In this document: positions 46,075-54,165 of the stretch, piece after piece
Position numbering within the stretch: position 1 is the first letter of the stretch
Layout of the letters: each line of letters opens with the position of its first letter
Origin: Acinetobacter sp. YWS30-1
GTDB taxonomy: Bacteria > Pseudomonadota > Gammaproteobacteria > Pseudomonadales > Moraxellaceae
DNA: 64,000 nt
NCBI RefSeq assembly: GCF_033558715.1
Contig: NZ_CP114606.1
Span: 2,170,001 to 2,234,000 of the forward strand
Direction: 5' to 3'
Translations under genes and position numbers: made by a program
Notes under the pieces: model-generated
Databases searched by the model: none
Told to the model about the DNA's origin: nothing
The model's input: the letters and a program-made list of their open reading frames with translations, nothing else

Positions 46075-47358
46075 TTAATGTTTAACCTTACGGCGATGCT
46101 GAACCACGTCCTGCAAACTGTTCTGTAGCATTTCAAAATAGCTTGGATCTTCAGCTTTGGCAGCTTCACGCAGCATAATTGAGGTCGGATGCAGAAGTTT
46201 TTGGGTCAAACGATGCGAAAATTCGGCCAATACTGTTTCAGCACTTTCACCTTTGGCAATACGTTGCATAGCAGTTGCCAGTTCTTCCTGACGTAAGCTT
46301 TCCCCATAATCCCGGTAAGCATGAATCGTACTACCCGCCTCACTCACCTTCTGCTGGGTGATCAACTCAGTCGCCAGTTGATTGACCATCACTTCCGCTT
46401 CGACCGCTGCCTGACGACGCTGCGCCAGGTTTTCATCAATCACGCTTTGCAGATCGTCCACGCCATAGAGATAAACTCCATCCAGCTTTTCAACTTTTGG
46501 ATCAATATCACGCGGTACAGCCAGATCGACCAACAGCATTTGCTGGTAACGGCGCTTCTTTAAAGCAGCTTTGACATCCGGATAGTGAATGACTTGATGC
46601 AAACTACCGGTACAACTGGAAATCACATCTGCACGATGCAAGTTTGCTGCCAACTGATCAAAATCAATAATCTCGACTTCTGCACGGTGGGCAATTTCCT
46701 GCGCCAGATTCTCTGCACGAGCACGAGTCCGGTTACAGATAATGATTTTTCTGACGCCCATTTCTGCCAGATGTTTGGCCACCAGACTGTTCATTTCCCC
46801 GGCTGCCACGACCATTACAGTTAACTGCTCAGGCCGGCTAAATACTTGCAATGCTAATTGTGCAACTGCATAGCCCATCGATACTGCATGACTGCCAACT
46901 GCTGTTTCCGAGCGCACACGCTTGGCCGCATAAAAGGCATATTCAAAGATACGATTCAGGTTTTGCGAAACGGTTTTAGATTCTTTGGCAAGAGAGAGTG
47001 CGGTTTTGACCTGTCCCAGAATCTGCGGTTCACCAAGCATCAGGGAGTCGAGACCACTGGCGACACGCATCAGATGAGTGACGGCTTGCGCATTCTCATA
47101 ACGATAAACATGATTCTGTAATTGCTTGGGATCAATACCATTGGTCTGGGCGAGCCAGTTCAGCACCATGTCGACATTGTCCGACATCGCGTAAACTTCG
47201 GTCCGGTTACATGTAGACACCACCACCATATCATTCAGTACAGGGTGCTGGCTTTGCTCGGCAAGTAAAATGCTTAACTTTTCAGGGTTAAAAGCAATCT
47301 TTTCGCGCAGCTCTACAGAGGCAGTTTGATGGTTGACACCCAATGCAAAGAAAGACAT
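46075..47358 (-). CDS. hemA: Glutamyl-tRNA reductase
   Basis: HemA reduces glutamyl-tRNA(Glu) to glutamate-1-semialdehyde, the first committed step of C5-pathway tetrapyrrole synthesis. The 427-residue protein shows the catalytic Cys50 in [26 protein letters not shown] (about 105-121), the NADPH-binding domain (about 190-300) and the dimerisation helix at the C-terminus. The length is normal. It is divergent from the TPR protein gene by 33 bases, the Pseudomonas-type arrangement. In some bacteria hemA is haem-regulated at protein stability; no RNA regulator is seen here. Confidence 0.97.
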   Translation of the reverse strand: MSFFALGVNHQTASVELREKIAFNPEKLSILLAEQSQHPVLNDMVVVSTCNRTEVYAMSDNVDMVLNWLAQTNGIDPKQLQNHVYRYENAQAVTHLMRVASGLDSLMLGEPQILGQVKTALSLAKESKTVSQNLNRIFEYAFYAAKRVRSETAVGSHAVSMGYAVAQLALQVFSRPEQLTVMVVAAGEMNSLVAKHLAEMGVRKIIICNRTRARAENLAQEIAHRAEVEIIDFDQLAANLHRADVISSCTGSLHQVIHYPDVKAALKKRRYQQMLLVDLAVPRDIDPKVEKLDGVYLYGVDDLQSVIDENLAQRRQAAVEAEVMVNQLATELITQQKVSEAGSTIHAYRDYGESLRQEELATAMQRIAKGESAETVLAEFSHRLTQKLLHPTSIMLREAAKAEDPSYFEMLQNSLQDVVQHRRKVKH

Positions 47359-47391
47359 ATCAGGTCATCATTTCACTAAATTTATGCTATT

Positions 47392-49140
47392 GTGCAACAT
47401 CGGTGTCATAAAAAGCATTACTTGGATAAAGAAAAATTGCGTCTAACAACTAGCCGTATAAACGGCCCTACCATTAAGCAATATTCTACCACATTCTTGC
47501 TGGTGGTTAGCATGGCTTCAACTGCTCATCTTTATGCAGCAGAAGCAGTTTACCATGCAAATCAAAATTATGATGCGATAAAACAAAGTATGATAGCCGA
47601 GTTCGCACTCGCCTATCGCGATATTCCAAACGCTTTACACAACTATACTGTGCTGGCCATTAAAAGCAATTCCACCGCGGTTAAACAGCGCGCACTCAAT
47701 ATCGCCCTCGAACATGAAGACCTGAATGCAGCGCTGGATATTTCTACCCACTGGGTCGTTCAAGAACCACAGGATGTGCCGGCATTATTCTATCTGGCGC
47801 ATATTGCCTTAAAAGCGCATGAGTACGAACTGGCGGCAGAAACGCTGGAAAAGATCCTGAAAATTGATGATAACGCCGATCTGGAAGAAATTCTGGCCGG
47901 GATTGCCCCGGATGAGCCGAATGACCGTGAATATTTAATTCAGGCTCTAAGTACTAGCAAAGCCAAAGACAATCCTTCGATTCTGGTGCTGGTCGCCGGT
48001 CTGGAAGCACAAAAAGGTCAACTAGAACAGGCTCTCAACACTATTAATCGCGCCCTAAAAAAACGTCCAAAGTCGACTGGCTATATCCTGATGAAAGCCA
48101 ATCTGTTGGCGGCATTGGGTGATGATGCGGAAACGCTGAAATGGTACGAGAAAGCCAGTCGCAAACATCGCAATAACATGGATATACGTCTGGCTGAGGT
48201 TAAATACCTGATCAAGCTAAATGAAGCTGAAAAGGCCTTACAGAAACTAGAAACGATCCTGAAAAAATCACCACAACACGAAGAAGCACTGTTTATTGCC
48301 GGTCTGACCAGTATTGACCTGCAGCAATATGAACGAGCTGAAAAATACCTGGTTGAGCTCCGTTATTCGGCTCAGTACCAGAATGAAGCCTATTACTATC
48401 TGGCGGTCAATGCAGAACGCAAACAGCATTATGAAACCGCCAAGGCGTATTACCGCCTGGTGGATGGCAGCCTGTATACGGTCTCACGACGCAATATCAT
48501 TGCGATCTTTGCCGAGCAGGATAAACTGCATGATGCACTGCGCTTTCTGACTCAGGAACGGGTCAATTATCCGCAACATGCCAGTTTCCTGTATCTGGCT
48601 CAAGCGGATATTCTGAAACGCATGAACAATAAGAACGCAGCGATCCGAATTCTGGAAGAAGCCAGCAAAAACCTGCCGGATGATCCGGAACTGGTCTATG
48701 CTCAAGTCTTGTTGTTAGATCCGCATGAAGACCGTGATCAACTAGATCAGCTGTTAAAAACCCTGCTTAAAATCGAGCCGAATAGTCCAACCTATCTGAA
48801 TGCTTATGCCTATACGCTGGCCCGTCAAAATCGCCGTCTGGATGAAGCACGGCGCTATGCTGAACAGGCACTGGAATACGCACCAGAACAGGCTTCTATT
48901 CTGGATACCTATGGCTATATCTGTTACTTGCAAAATGACTTTACCACGGCTGCCCAAGTCTTGCTTAAAGCCTATGAACTGAATCCAAGTGCAAAAATTG
49001 GCGTCCGTTATGCACGTTCGCTTTATATGAAAGGCGATCTACAACAATTCCATCAAGTGTTACAACAATTACAACAAAACCATCCAAATGACCCAGAATT
49101 AAACCAACTTAATTCGCTATTGTTAGCACCACAATCCTGA
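47392..49140 (+). CDS. Large TPR-repeat exported protein (positional counterpart of LbcA/PA4667)
   Basis: The 582-residue frame has a signal-like hydrophobic stretch (about residues 32-48, ending in AA|EAVY) and then about 12-14 tetratricopeptide-like helix pairs to the end. In P. aeruginosa the TPR lipoprotein PA4667 (LbcA) lies at the same place between hemA and lolB and acts as partner of the periplasmic protease CtpA. This protein has no lipobox Cys, so it would be soluble periplasmic or differently anchored. The start is uncertain: GTG at 47392 (used here) or TTG codons about 30-45 bases later. lolB follows after 16 bases. Confidence 0.75.
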   Translation: MQHRCHKKHYLDKEKLRLTTSRINGPTIKQYSTTFLLVVSMASTAHLYAAEAVYHANQNYDAIKQSMIAEFALAYRDIPNALHNYTVLAIKSNSTAVKQRALNIALEHEDLNAALDISTHWVVQEPQDVPALFYLAHIALKAHEYELAAETLEKILKIDDNADLEEILAGIAPDEPNDREYLIQALSTSKAKDNPSILVLVAGLEAQKGQLEQALNTINRALKKRPKSTGYILMKANLLAALGDDAETLKWYEKASRKHRNNMDIRLAEVKYLIKLNEAEKALQKLETILKKSPQHEEALFIAGLTSIDLQQYERAEKYLVELRYSAQYQNEAYYYLAVNAERKQHYETAKAYYRLVDGSLYTVSRRNIIAIFAEQDKLHDALRFLTQERVNYPQHASFLYLAQADILKRMNNKNAAIRILEEASKNLPDDPELVYAQVLLLDPHEDRDQLDQLLKTLLKIEPNSPTYLNAYAYTLARQNRRLDEARRYAEQALEYAPEQASILDTYGYICYLQNDFTTAAQVLLKAYELNPSAKIGVRYARSLYMKGDLQQFHQVLQQLQQNHPNDPELNQLNSLLLAPQS

Positions 49141-49156
49141 ACGAGTCCATTCTTTT

Positions 49157-49735
49157 ATGCGCAACATAAGTACTTTAGGCTGCTGTTTCATTGCTTCTAC
49201 TGCCCTGTTCATGAGTGGCTGTCAGCAAATGGTTCAGCAAAAAGCGCCTGTCACGCCATCGGTACAGGCTGAAAACCAGTTCCAGCTGCAAGGTAAAATC
49301 GGGGTACGTACACCTCAGCAAAGCGGCAGTGCCTTTTTTACCTGGGTGCAGCAGCAGGAAGAGTTTGATATTGAACTGACTGGTATCTTAGGTGCCGGAA
49401 AAACCCAGATTTCAGGTACTCCTGGTCAGGTGACGTTGAATAGTGCCAAAACCGGCCTGATCAAGGCAGCAACGGCAGAAGAACTATTGCAACGTGCAAC
49501 CGGCTGGCAAGCCCCGATTAGTCATTTAGTTGATTGGGTACAGGCACGTCCCGCGACTCAATCTGCCCAGATCCAGAAAGACAGCTCACAGCGTATCAGC
49601 CAGATTACTGAACAAGGCTGGACGGTAGATCTGAGTTATAACCAGCAGGCAACTGTTCCAAACCGCTTGATTTTAAAGCAGTCATTTGAGAATGGGGGTG
49701 AAAACCGTATTACAATGGTGATTCAAAACCGTTAA
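49157..49735 (+). CDS. lolB: Outer-membrane lipoprotein receptor LolB
   Basis: LolB takes lipoproteins from the carrier LolA and inserts them in the outer membrane. The 192-residue protein has a type II signal with the lipobox around Cys22 (LFMSGC) and the LolB beta-barrel: FQLQGKIGVRTPQQSGSAFFTWVQ (about 43-65, in part), the ELTGILGAGKTQISG segment and C-terminal strands with ELLQRATGW. It is in a run with the TPR gene, ispE, tRNA-Gln and prs. Confidence 0.93.
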   Translation: MRNISTLGCCFIASTALFMSGCQQMVQQKAPVTPSVQAENQFQLQGKIGVRTPQQSGSAFFTWVQQQEEFDIELTGILGAGKTQISGTPGQVTLNSAKTGLIKAATAEELLQRATGWQAPISHLVDWVQARPATQSAQIQKDSSQRISQITEQGWTVDLSYNQQATVPNRLILKQSFENGGENRITMVIQNR

Positions 49736-49753
49736 CTGGTCTGACGCAAGCTT

Positions 49754-50587
49754 ATGATGATTCGTGTTCCCGCACCTGCAAAACTGAATTTGTTTCTCCA
49801 TATCACCGGTCGCCGTCCGGATGGTTATCACGAGCTGCAAAGTATCTTTCAGTTGATAGATTTGTGTGACTGGCTAGAGTTTGAGCAAACAGATGATCAG
49901 CAGATTCAGATTGAAGGTCTATCCTCGGTCGATCTGGAACAGAATCTCATCTATCGTGCAGCGCAGATTTTGCAGCCTTATGCCAAAACGCCTTCTGGCC
50001 TGATCATTCGACTAGAGAAAAACATTCCTATGGGTGCAGGTCTTGGCGGCGGCTCATCCAATGCAGCAACGACCCTGATTGTGCTGAATCAATTATGGCA
50101 TTGTGGCTTAAATTCCGAGCAATTGGCAGAGCTCGGCGTTAAGCTGGGCGCAGATGTACCCATTTTTGTTCATGGTCGCAATGCTTGGGCTGAAGGCATT
50201 GGTGAACACTTAACATTCATAGACTTAGATCAAAAACAGTTCATTGTGTTAAAACCTGACTGTTTTATCAGCACTCAACAGCTTTTTTCACAAAAAACGT
50301 TGACAAGAGACACGAAGAGCTCTAAATTTTGCGCCTATCAGATAAAGCCATCTGATTTCGGAAATAACTTTGAGCCAGTGGCAAGAAGCTTATATCCAGA
50401 AGTCGATGAGGCAATGCAATATCTCGACCAGTTCGGTGTTGCAAAGCTTACAGGTACAGGTGCTTGTGTTTTTATCGAGGTAACTGATGATATGAATGTG
50501 ATCGACATTCTTGAGAATGCACCATGTAAATCTTACCTGGTGAACAGTCTGCAAGAATCACCATTACGTCATTTCAAGGTTCAATAG
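49754..50587 (+). CDS. ispE: 4-diphosphocytidyl-2-C-methyl-D-erythritol kinase
   Basis: IspE phosphorylates CDP-methylerythritol in the MEP isoprenoid pathway. The 277-residue GHMP kinase shows PAPAKLNLFLHITGRRPDGYHE (about 5-26, in part), the ATP loop PMGAGLGGGSSNAATTL (about 92-108) and the C-terminal LTGTGACVF motif. Two adjacent ATGs allow a one-residue choice. The stop codon TAG (50585-50587) overlaps the 5' end of the first tRNA-Gln by two bases, so message and tRNA are in one transcript and must be separated by RNase P. Confidence 0.96.
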   Translation: MMIRVPAPAKLNLFLHITGRRPDGYHELQSIFQLIDLCDWLEFEQTDDQQIQIEGLSSVDLEQNLIYRAAQILQPYAKTPSGLIIRLEKNIPMGAGLGGGSSNAATTLIVLNQLWHCGLNSEQLAELGVKLGADVPIFVHGRNAWAEGIGEHLTFIDLDQKQFIVLKPDCFISTQQLFSQKTLTRDTKSSKFCAYQIKPSDFGNNFEPVARSLYPEVDEAMQYLDQFGVAKLTGTGACVFIEVTDDMNVIDILENAPCKSYLVNSLQESPLRHFKVQ

Positions 50588-50660
50588 GGGTATCGCCAAG
50601 TGGTAAGGCACCGGGTTTTGATCTCGGCATCCGTTGGTTCGAATCCAGCTACCCCTGCCA
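50586..50660 (+). tRNA. tRNA-Gln (TTG), copy 1
   Basis: 75 nt, AGGGGTA/TACCCCT acceptor stem, TTG anticodon in TTTTGAT, encoded CCA. Its first base lies within the ispE stop codon. Confidence 0.96.
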
Positions 50661-50686
50661 TTATTCACCTGTAGATGTACTGTATT

Positions 50687-50761
50687 AGGGGTATCGCCAA
50701 GTGGTAAGGCACCGGGTTTTGATCCCGGCATCCGTTGGTTCGAATCCAGCTACCCCTGCCA
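50687..50761 (+). tRNA. tRNA-Gln (TTG), copy 2
   Basis: Same as copy 1 except one anticodon-stem change (CCCGG instead of CTCGG on the 3' side), which turns a G-U pair into G-C. Confidence 0.96.
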
Positions 50762-50781
50762 TCTTACAGTTCATCAAATCT

Positions 50782-50856
50782 AGGGGCGTCGCCAAGTGGT
50801 AAGGCACCGGGTTTTGATCTCGGCATCCGTTGGTTCGAATCCAGCCGCCCCTGCCA
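50782..50856 (+). tRNA. tRNA-Gln (TTG), copy 3
   Basis: As copy 1, but the inner two acceptor pairs are changed on both sides (AGGGGCG / CGCCCCT). The compensatory change keeps the stem, evidence that the copy is under selection. Confidence 0.96.
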
Positions 50857-50907
50857 TTTTCTCGAAAAAAGACAGAACATCATTTGCTGTAAGACTGTTA
50901 ATTTACC

Positions 50908-50936
50908 TTGACACAATACCGCAAAAATATTAAAGT
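50908..50936 (+). promoter_or_regulatory. Internal promoter before tRNA-Gln copy 4 and prs
   Basis: TTGACA, 17 bases, TAAAGT, with a predicted start about five bases before tRNA-Gln copy 4. It would allow prs to be transcribed apart from the lolB-ispE message. Confidence 0.6.
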
Positions 50937-50947
50937 TCTGCCGCATT

Positions 50948-51022
50948 AGGGGTATCGCCAAGTGGTAAGGCACCGGGTTTTGATCTCGGCATCCGTTGGT
51001 TCGAATCCAGCTACCCCTGCCA
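50948..51022 (+). tRNA. tRNA-Gln (TTG), copy 4
   Basis: Identical to copy 1 by eye. It ends 36 bases before the prs start codon. Confidence 0.96.
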
Positions 51023-51058
51023 TCTACTTCCATACATACCAACCGCCAAGGGTGCTTC

Positions 51059-52012
51059 ATGCCCAATCTTGTCGTTTTTAGTGGAACCGCGCATCCACAA
51101 TTCGCTCAAAAAGTCGTAAGTCACTTACATATTCCTCTAGGCGCTGCCTCTGTAGGCCAGTTCTCTGATGGCGAAATCGCTGTTGAGATCACTGAAAATG
51201 TTCGTGGTAAAGACGTATTCATCGTACAACCTACTTGTGCACCGACCAACGATAACCTGATGGAAATCCTGGTCATGGCTGACGCGTTACGCCGTGCAAG
51301 TGCTGGTCGTATTACTGCCGTGATTCCTTACTTCGGTTATGCCCGTCAAGACCGTCGTCCCCGTTCAAGCCGTGTGCCGATTACTGCAAAAGTTGTTGCA
51401 GATATGCTGACCACTGTAGGTATTGACCGTGTGGTGATGATTGATCTTCACGCTGACCAGATCCAAGGTTTCTTCGATATTCCTGTAGACAACATCTACG
51501 GTACGCCAGCCCTACTTGCTGACTTACGCCAACAACAGCATCATAACCTGATGGTTGTTTCTCCTGACGTAGGTGGTGTAGTTCGTGCTCGTGCTGTTGC
51601 GAAACAGATGGGTGATATCGACCTGGCGATCATCGATAAACGTCGTCAAAAAGCGAATGAATCACAAGTGATGCATTTGATTGGTGATGTGAAAGATCGT
51701 GACTGTGTGATCGTTGATGACATGGTGGATACTGCTGGTACGCTTTGTAAAGCTGCTGATGCGTTGAAAACTTTCGGTGCCCGCAAAGTAGTTGCTTACG
51801 CGACTCACCCAGTATTATCTGGTAAAGCACTTGAAAATCTGAAAAATTCTGTGATCGATGAGTTGGTAGTTACTGACACCATCCCTCTTTCAGAAGAAGC
51901 TTTAGCTCTTGGCAAGATTCGCCAGGTTTCAGTTGCAAGCATGGTTGCTGAAACAATTCGTCGTATCAACAACGAAGAATCTATTAGCGCAATGTTCGAT
52001 TCTTATCTATAA
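51059..52012 (+). CDS. prs: Ribose-phosphate pyrophosphokinase
   Basis: Prs makes PRPP from ribose-5-phosphate and ATP for purines, pyrimidines, His, Trp and NAD. The 317-residue protein shows [23 protein letters not shown] (about 95-117, in part), [11 protein letters not shown] (about 127-137) and the PRPP signature [15 protein letters not shown] (about 215-229). I start at the ATG giving MPNLVVFSG; the frame is open further upstream only because it crosses tRNA-Gln copy 4. Gene order lolB-ispE-tRNA-Gln-prs-rplY-pth is Pseudomonas-like. A terminator follows. Confidence 0.97.
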   Translation: MPNLVVFSGTAHPQFAQKVVSHLHIPLGAASVGQFSDGEIAVEITENVRGKDVFIVQPTCAPTNDNLMEILVMADALRRASAGRITAVIPYFGYARQDRRPRSSRVPITAKVVADMLTTVGIDRVVMIDLHADQIQGFFDIPVDNIYGTPALLADLRQQQHHNLMVVSPDVGGVVRARAVAKQMGDIDLAIIDKRRQKANESQVMHLIGDVKDRDCVIVDDMVDTAGTLCKAADALKTFGARKVVAYATHPVLSGKALENLKNSVIDELVVTDTIPLSEEALALGKIRQVSVASMVAETIRRINNEESISAMFDSYL

Positions 52013-52029
52013 TAGTGCGCTGAATTTCC

Positions 52030-52056
52030 AAAGCCCTGCCATTTGGCGGGGCTTTC
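52030..52056 (+). terminator. Terminator after prs
   Basis: AAAGCCCTGCC / GGCGGGGCTTT stem with a T-rich tail. Confidence 0.75.
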
Positions 52057-52112
52057 TATCACCGGATCGGTCGCAGGTCCGGTTCATTTAAAACTTAAAT
52101 AGGATGTCTATC

Positions 52113-52409
52113 ATGGCAAACTTCGTATTAAACGCAGAAGCACGTGAAGTAGCACAACAAGGGAAAGGTTCGAGCCGCCGCCTTCGTCATGCTGCTAAAG
52201 TTCCAGCGATCATCTATGGTGGCGAAGCTGCTCCTGTAGCTGTTTCTCTTGAACTTCGTCAGCTTGTTAAATTCTTAGAAAGCAACTCATTCTTCGAAGA
52301 AGTAATCGAAATTGATGTAAACGGTAAAGTTGAAAGCGTTAAAATCCAAGCGTTACAACGTCACCCAGCTAAAAACACTCCAATGCACGCTGACTTCAAA
52401 CGCGCATAA
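52113..52409 (+). CDS. rplY: 50S ribosomal protein L25, short form
   Basis: L25 binds 5S rRNA. The 98-residue protein is the single N-terminal domain only, as in E. coli, without the CTC domain of longer forms. Signatures: GKGSSRRLRHAAKVPAIIYGG (about 19-39, in part) and the final QRHPAKNTPMHADFKR. Start: ATG at 52113, set by AGGA eight bases upstream; an ATG nine bases earlier lies too close to that site. pth follows 19 bases downstream. Confidence 0.96.
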   Translation: MANFVLNAEAREVAQQGKGSSRRLRHAAKVPAIIYGGEAAPVAVSLELRQLVKFLESNSFFEEVIEIDVNGKVESVKIQALQRHPAKNTPMHADFKRA

Positions 52410-52428
52410 GTGTTAATGGTGTAGATTA

Positions 52429-53010
52429 GTGTCAAATATTTCACTGATTGTAGGTTTGGGCAACCCAGGTTCTGAGTATGCTCAAACCCGCCATAATGCA
52501 GGCTTCTGGTTTGTAGAACGCCTTGCAGATCAATATGGCATTAGCCTTAAAAAAGACCCTAAATTCAATGGATTCAGCGGTCGTGGCAATATCGAAGGTC
52601 AAGACGTCCGTCTCCTTCTTCCTACAACATTCATGAACCTTTCCGGTAAAAGTGTTGTTCCTTTCGCCAAATTCTACAATATCGCACCCGAATCAATCCT
52701 GATTGCCCATGATGAACTGGATATGAATCCAGGCATTATTCGCCTGAAAACTGGCGGTGGTCATGGTGGACATAACGGTTTACGCGATATCGTGCCGCAT
52801 ATCGGTCCGAACTTTCATCGTCTACGCATTGGTATTGGTCACCCAGGTTCTAAAGACCGTGTTTCTGGTCATGTCCTGAGTAAAGCACCAAGCAGTGAAC
52901 AAGAGTTAATGGACGATGCAATTGCCCATGCACTTGCTCGCGCCAAAATGCTGGTGAACGGTGAAGTACAACAGGCAATGAATCAAATCAATGCTTATAA
53001 ACCGAACTAA
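52429..53010 (+). CDS. pth: Peptidyl-tRNA hydrolase
   Basis: Pth releases peptides from peptidyl-tRNA that drops off ribosomes. The 193-residue protein has VGLGNPGSEYAQTRHNAGFW (about 9-28, with the catalytic His of the family), LLPTTFMNLSGKSV (about 63-76) and HDELDMNPG (about 94-102), GGGHGGHNGLRDI (about 112-124). The start is GTG at 52429, only 19 bases from the rplY stop; GGTG-type RBS. The rplY-pth pair is conserved in many gammaproteobacteria. Confidence 0.97.
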   Translation: MSNISLIVGLGNPGSEYAQTRHNAGFWFVERLADQYGISLKKDPKFNGFSGRGNIEGQDVRLLLPTTFMNLSGKSVVPFAKFYNIAPESILIAHDELDMNPGIIRLKTGGGHGGHNGLRDIVPHIGPNFHRLRIGIGHPGSKDRVSGHVLSKAPSSEQELMDDAIAHALARAKMLVNGEVQQAMNQINAYKPN

Positions 53011-53153
53011 ACATTCATAAATTGCTGGACAATTCCGCTTGCCTTGCTGGCCATTTAGGCGCAAAATGCGCAAGCCTACCCACTTATCCAGTGTCGTAGA
53101 AATTGATTCAACCATAAGATCAAAGTCTTAGGTCAACTAAGGGGACGCTAGCC

Positions 53154-53534
53154 ATGCTATCTCGTTTATTAAAATGCAAAATTCATCGCGCTTTTGTTAC
53201 ACATGCAGAATTACACTATGAAGGTTCATGTGCAATTGATGGCGTTTTGATGGATCTAGCTGGCATTCGTGAATACGAAGAAATTCATGTTTGGAACGTG
53301 ACCAATGGTAAGCGTTTTACTACTTATGCCATTCGTGGTGAAGATAATTCAGGGATTATTTCTGTGAATGGTGGTGCTGCGCACCAGGCTGATGTTGGTG
53401 ATATCGTGATTATCGCAACATTTGGTGATTTCACTGAAGCCGAAGCCAATGCTCATAAACCACGTCTGGTTTATGCCAACCCGGATAACACTGTGAATCA
53501 CACTGCAAATTGCATTCCGGTACAGGTTGCCTAA
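53154..53534 (+). CDS. panD: Aspartate 1-decarboxylase, proenzyme
   Basis: PanD makes beta-alanine for pantothenate and CoA. The 126-residue proenzyme self-cleaves between Gly24 and Ser25 (YEGSCAID) to form the catalytic pyruvoyl group. Lys9 and Tyr58-type residues and INGAA-like [13 protein letters not shown] (about 71-83) are visible. AAGGGGAC precedes the ATG. coaD of the same pathway is 14 kb away. The gene stands alone, with a terminator after it. Confidence 0.96.
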   Translation: MLSRLLKCKIHRAFVTHAELHYEGSCAIDGVLMDLAGIREYEEIHVWNVTNGKRFTTYAIRGEDNSGIISVNGGAAHQADVGDIVIIATFGDFTEAEANAHKPRLVYANPDNTVNHTANCIPVQVA

Positions 53535-53554
53535 GCTGGTTCAACAAGATTCTC

Positions 53555-53582
53555 AAAAGCTCGCTTCTCGCGGGCTTTTTTA
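53555..53582. terminator. Terminator after panD
   Basis: AGCTCGC / GCGGGCT stem (G-U pair), TTCTC loop, T-run. Confidence 0.75.
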
Positions 53583-53601
53583 TGGGCTGATTAAAATAAA
53601 A

Positions 53602-54165
53602 CTAACGCCCCTGCCACCAGCTTTTTCGGTTCTCACAGTTTAAGGACTTAAGATTTTGATCTACCAGGTCAGCCAACAAAGTTTCTCCATTTTCTTTTAG
53701 CTTTAATTCGGCGAATTTAGCATTACGATAACAAGGCTCAAGTCCCTCAGCGAACATAAAACTGTTGGCAGCCGGATATAAGCCTTCAAAGGTATTCCGT
53801 GGATTTTTCAGGATTAGTCGCGCTGAGCGTGGCTGATCCAGCGCACTTCGATTAAAACTGGTTTTGACAACTCTTCTTTGCTCATCAAGCTGTACATAGC
53901 TTAGTACACGGGACTGGTTTTCAAAATCTTGAATACTGATTTTAGGTTCTGATTGTTCTGATCTATTCTCCGCTGCTAGTGCACTAAAATGCAGATCATA
54001 ATTCAGCGCCATATAATCGCCTTGCAGAATTGATCGCGGATCTACTGGTGCCAGCTCCACATAAATACTTTGGCTATCTCGAAGATGCCATTCATGTTGC
54101 GCAATCAATCCACAAAATAAGGCAATAGTGAAAATAGCCAGATGCAAAGGAAGAAACTTTTTCAT
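53602..54165 (-). CDS. GDYXXLXY-domain protein
   Basis: The 187-residue protein has a short N-terminal membrane anchor (about 5-22) and then the family-defining GDYMALNYDL motif near residue 48. The rest is periplasmic, beta-rich, ending in a conserved-looking pair of Cys in LEPCYRN and LNCENRK. Function unknown. It overlaps the upstream DUF2157 gene by four bases (ATGA), so the two are translationally coupled and probably act together. Confidence 0.85.
   Translation of the reverse strand: MKKFLPLHLAIFTIALFCGLIAQHEWHLRDSQSIYVELAPVDPRSILQGDYMALNYDLHFSALAAENRSEQSEPKISIQDFENQSRVLSYVQLDEQRRVVKTSFNRSALDQPRSARLILKNPRNTFEGLYPAANSFMFAEGLEPCYRNAKFAELKLKENGETLLADLVDQNLKSLNCENRKSWWQGR

Noticed and set aside
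47392..47430. A firm start codon for the TPR protein
   Set aside because: GTG at 47392 and TTG codons downstream are all possible, and none has a convincing ribosome site, so the start is left open.
50764..51066. A 100-codon minus-strand ORF over tRNA-Gln copies 3 and 4
   Set aside because: It is the translation of tRNA antisense sequence and contains an internal repeat that comes only from the repeated tRNA genes. ORFs of this kind are frequent database artefacts.
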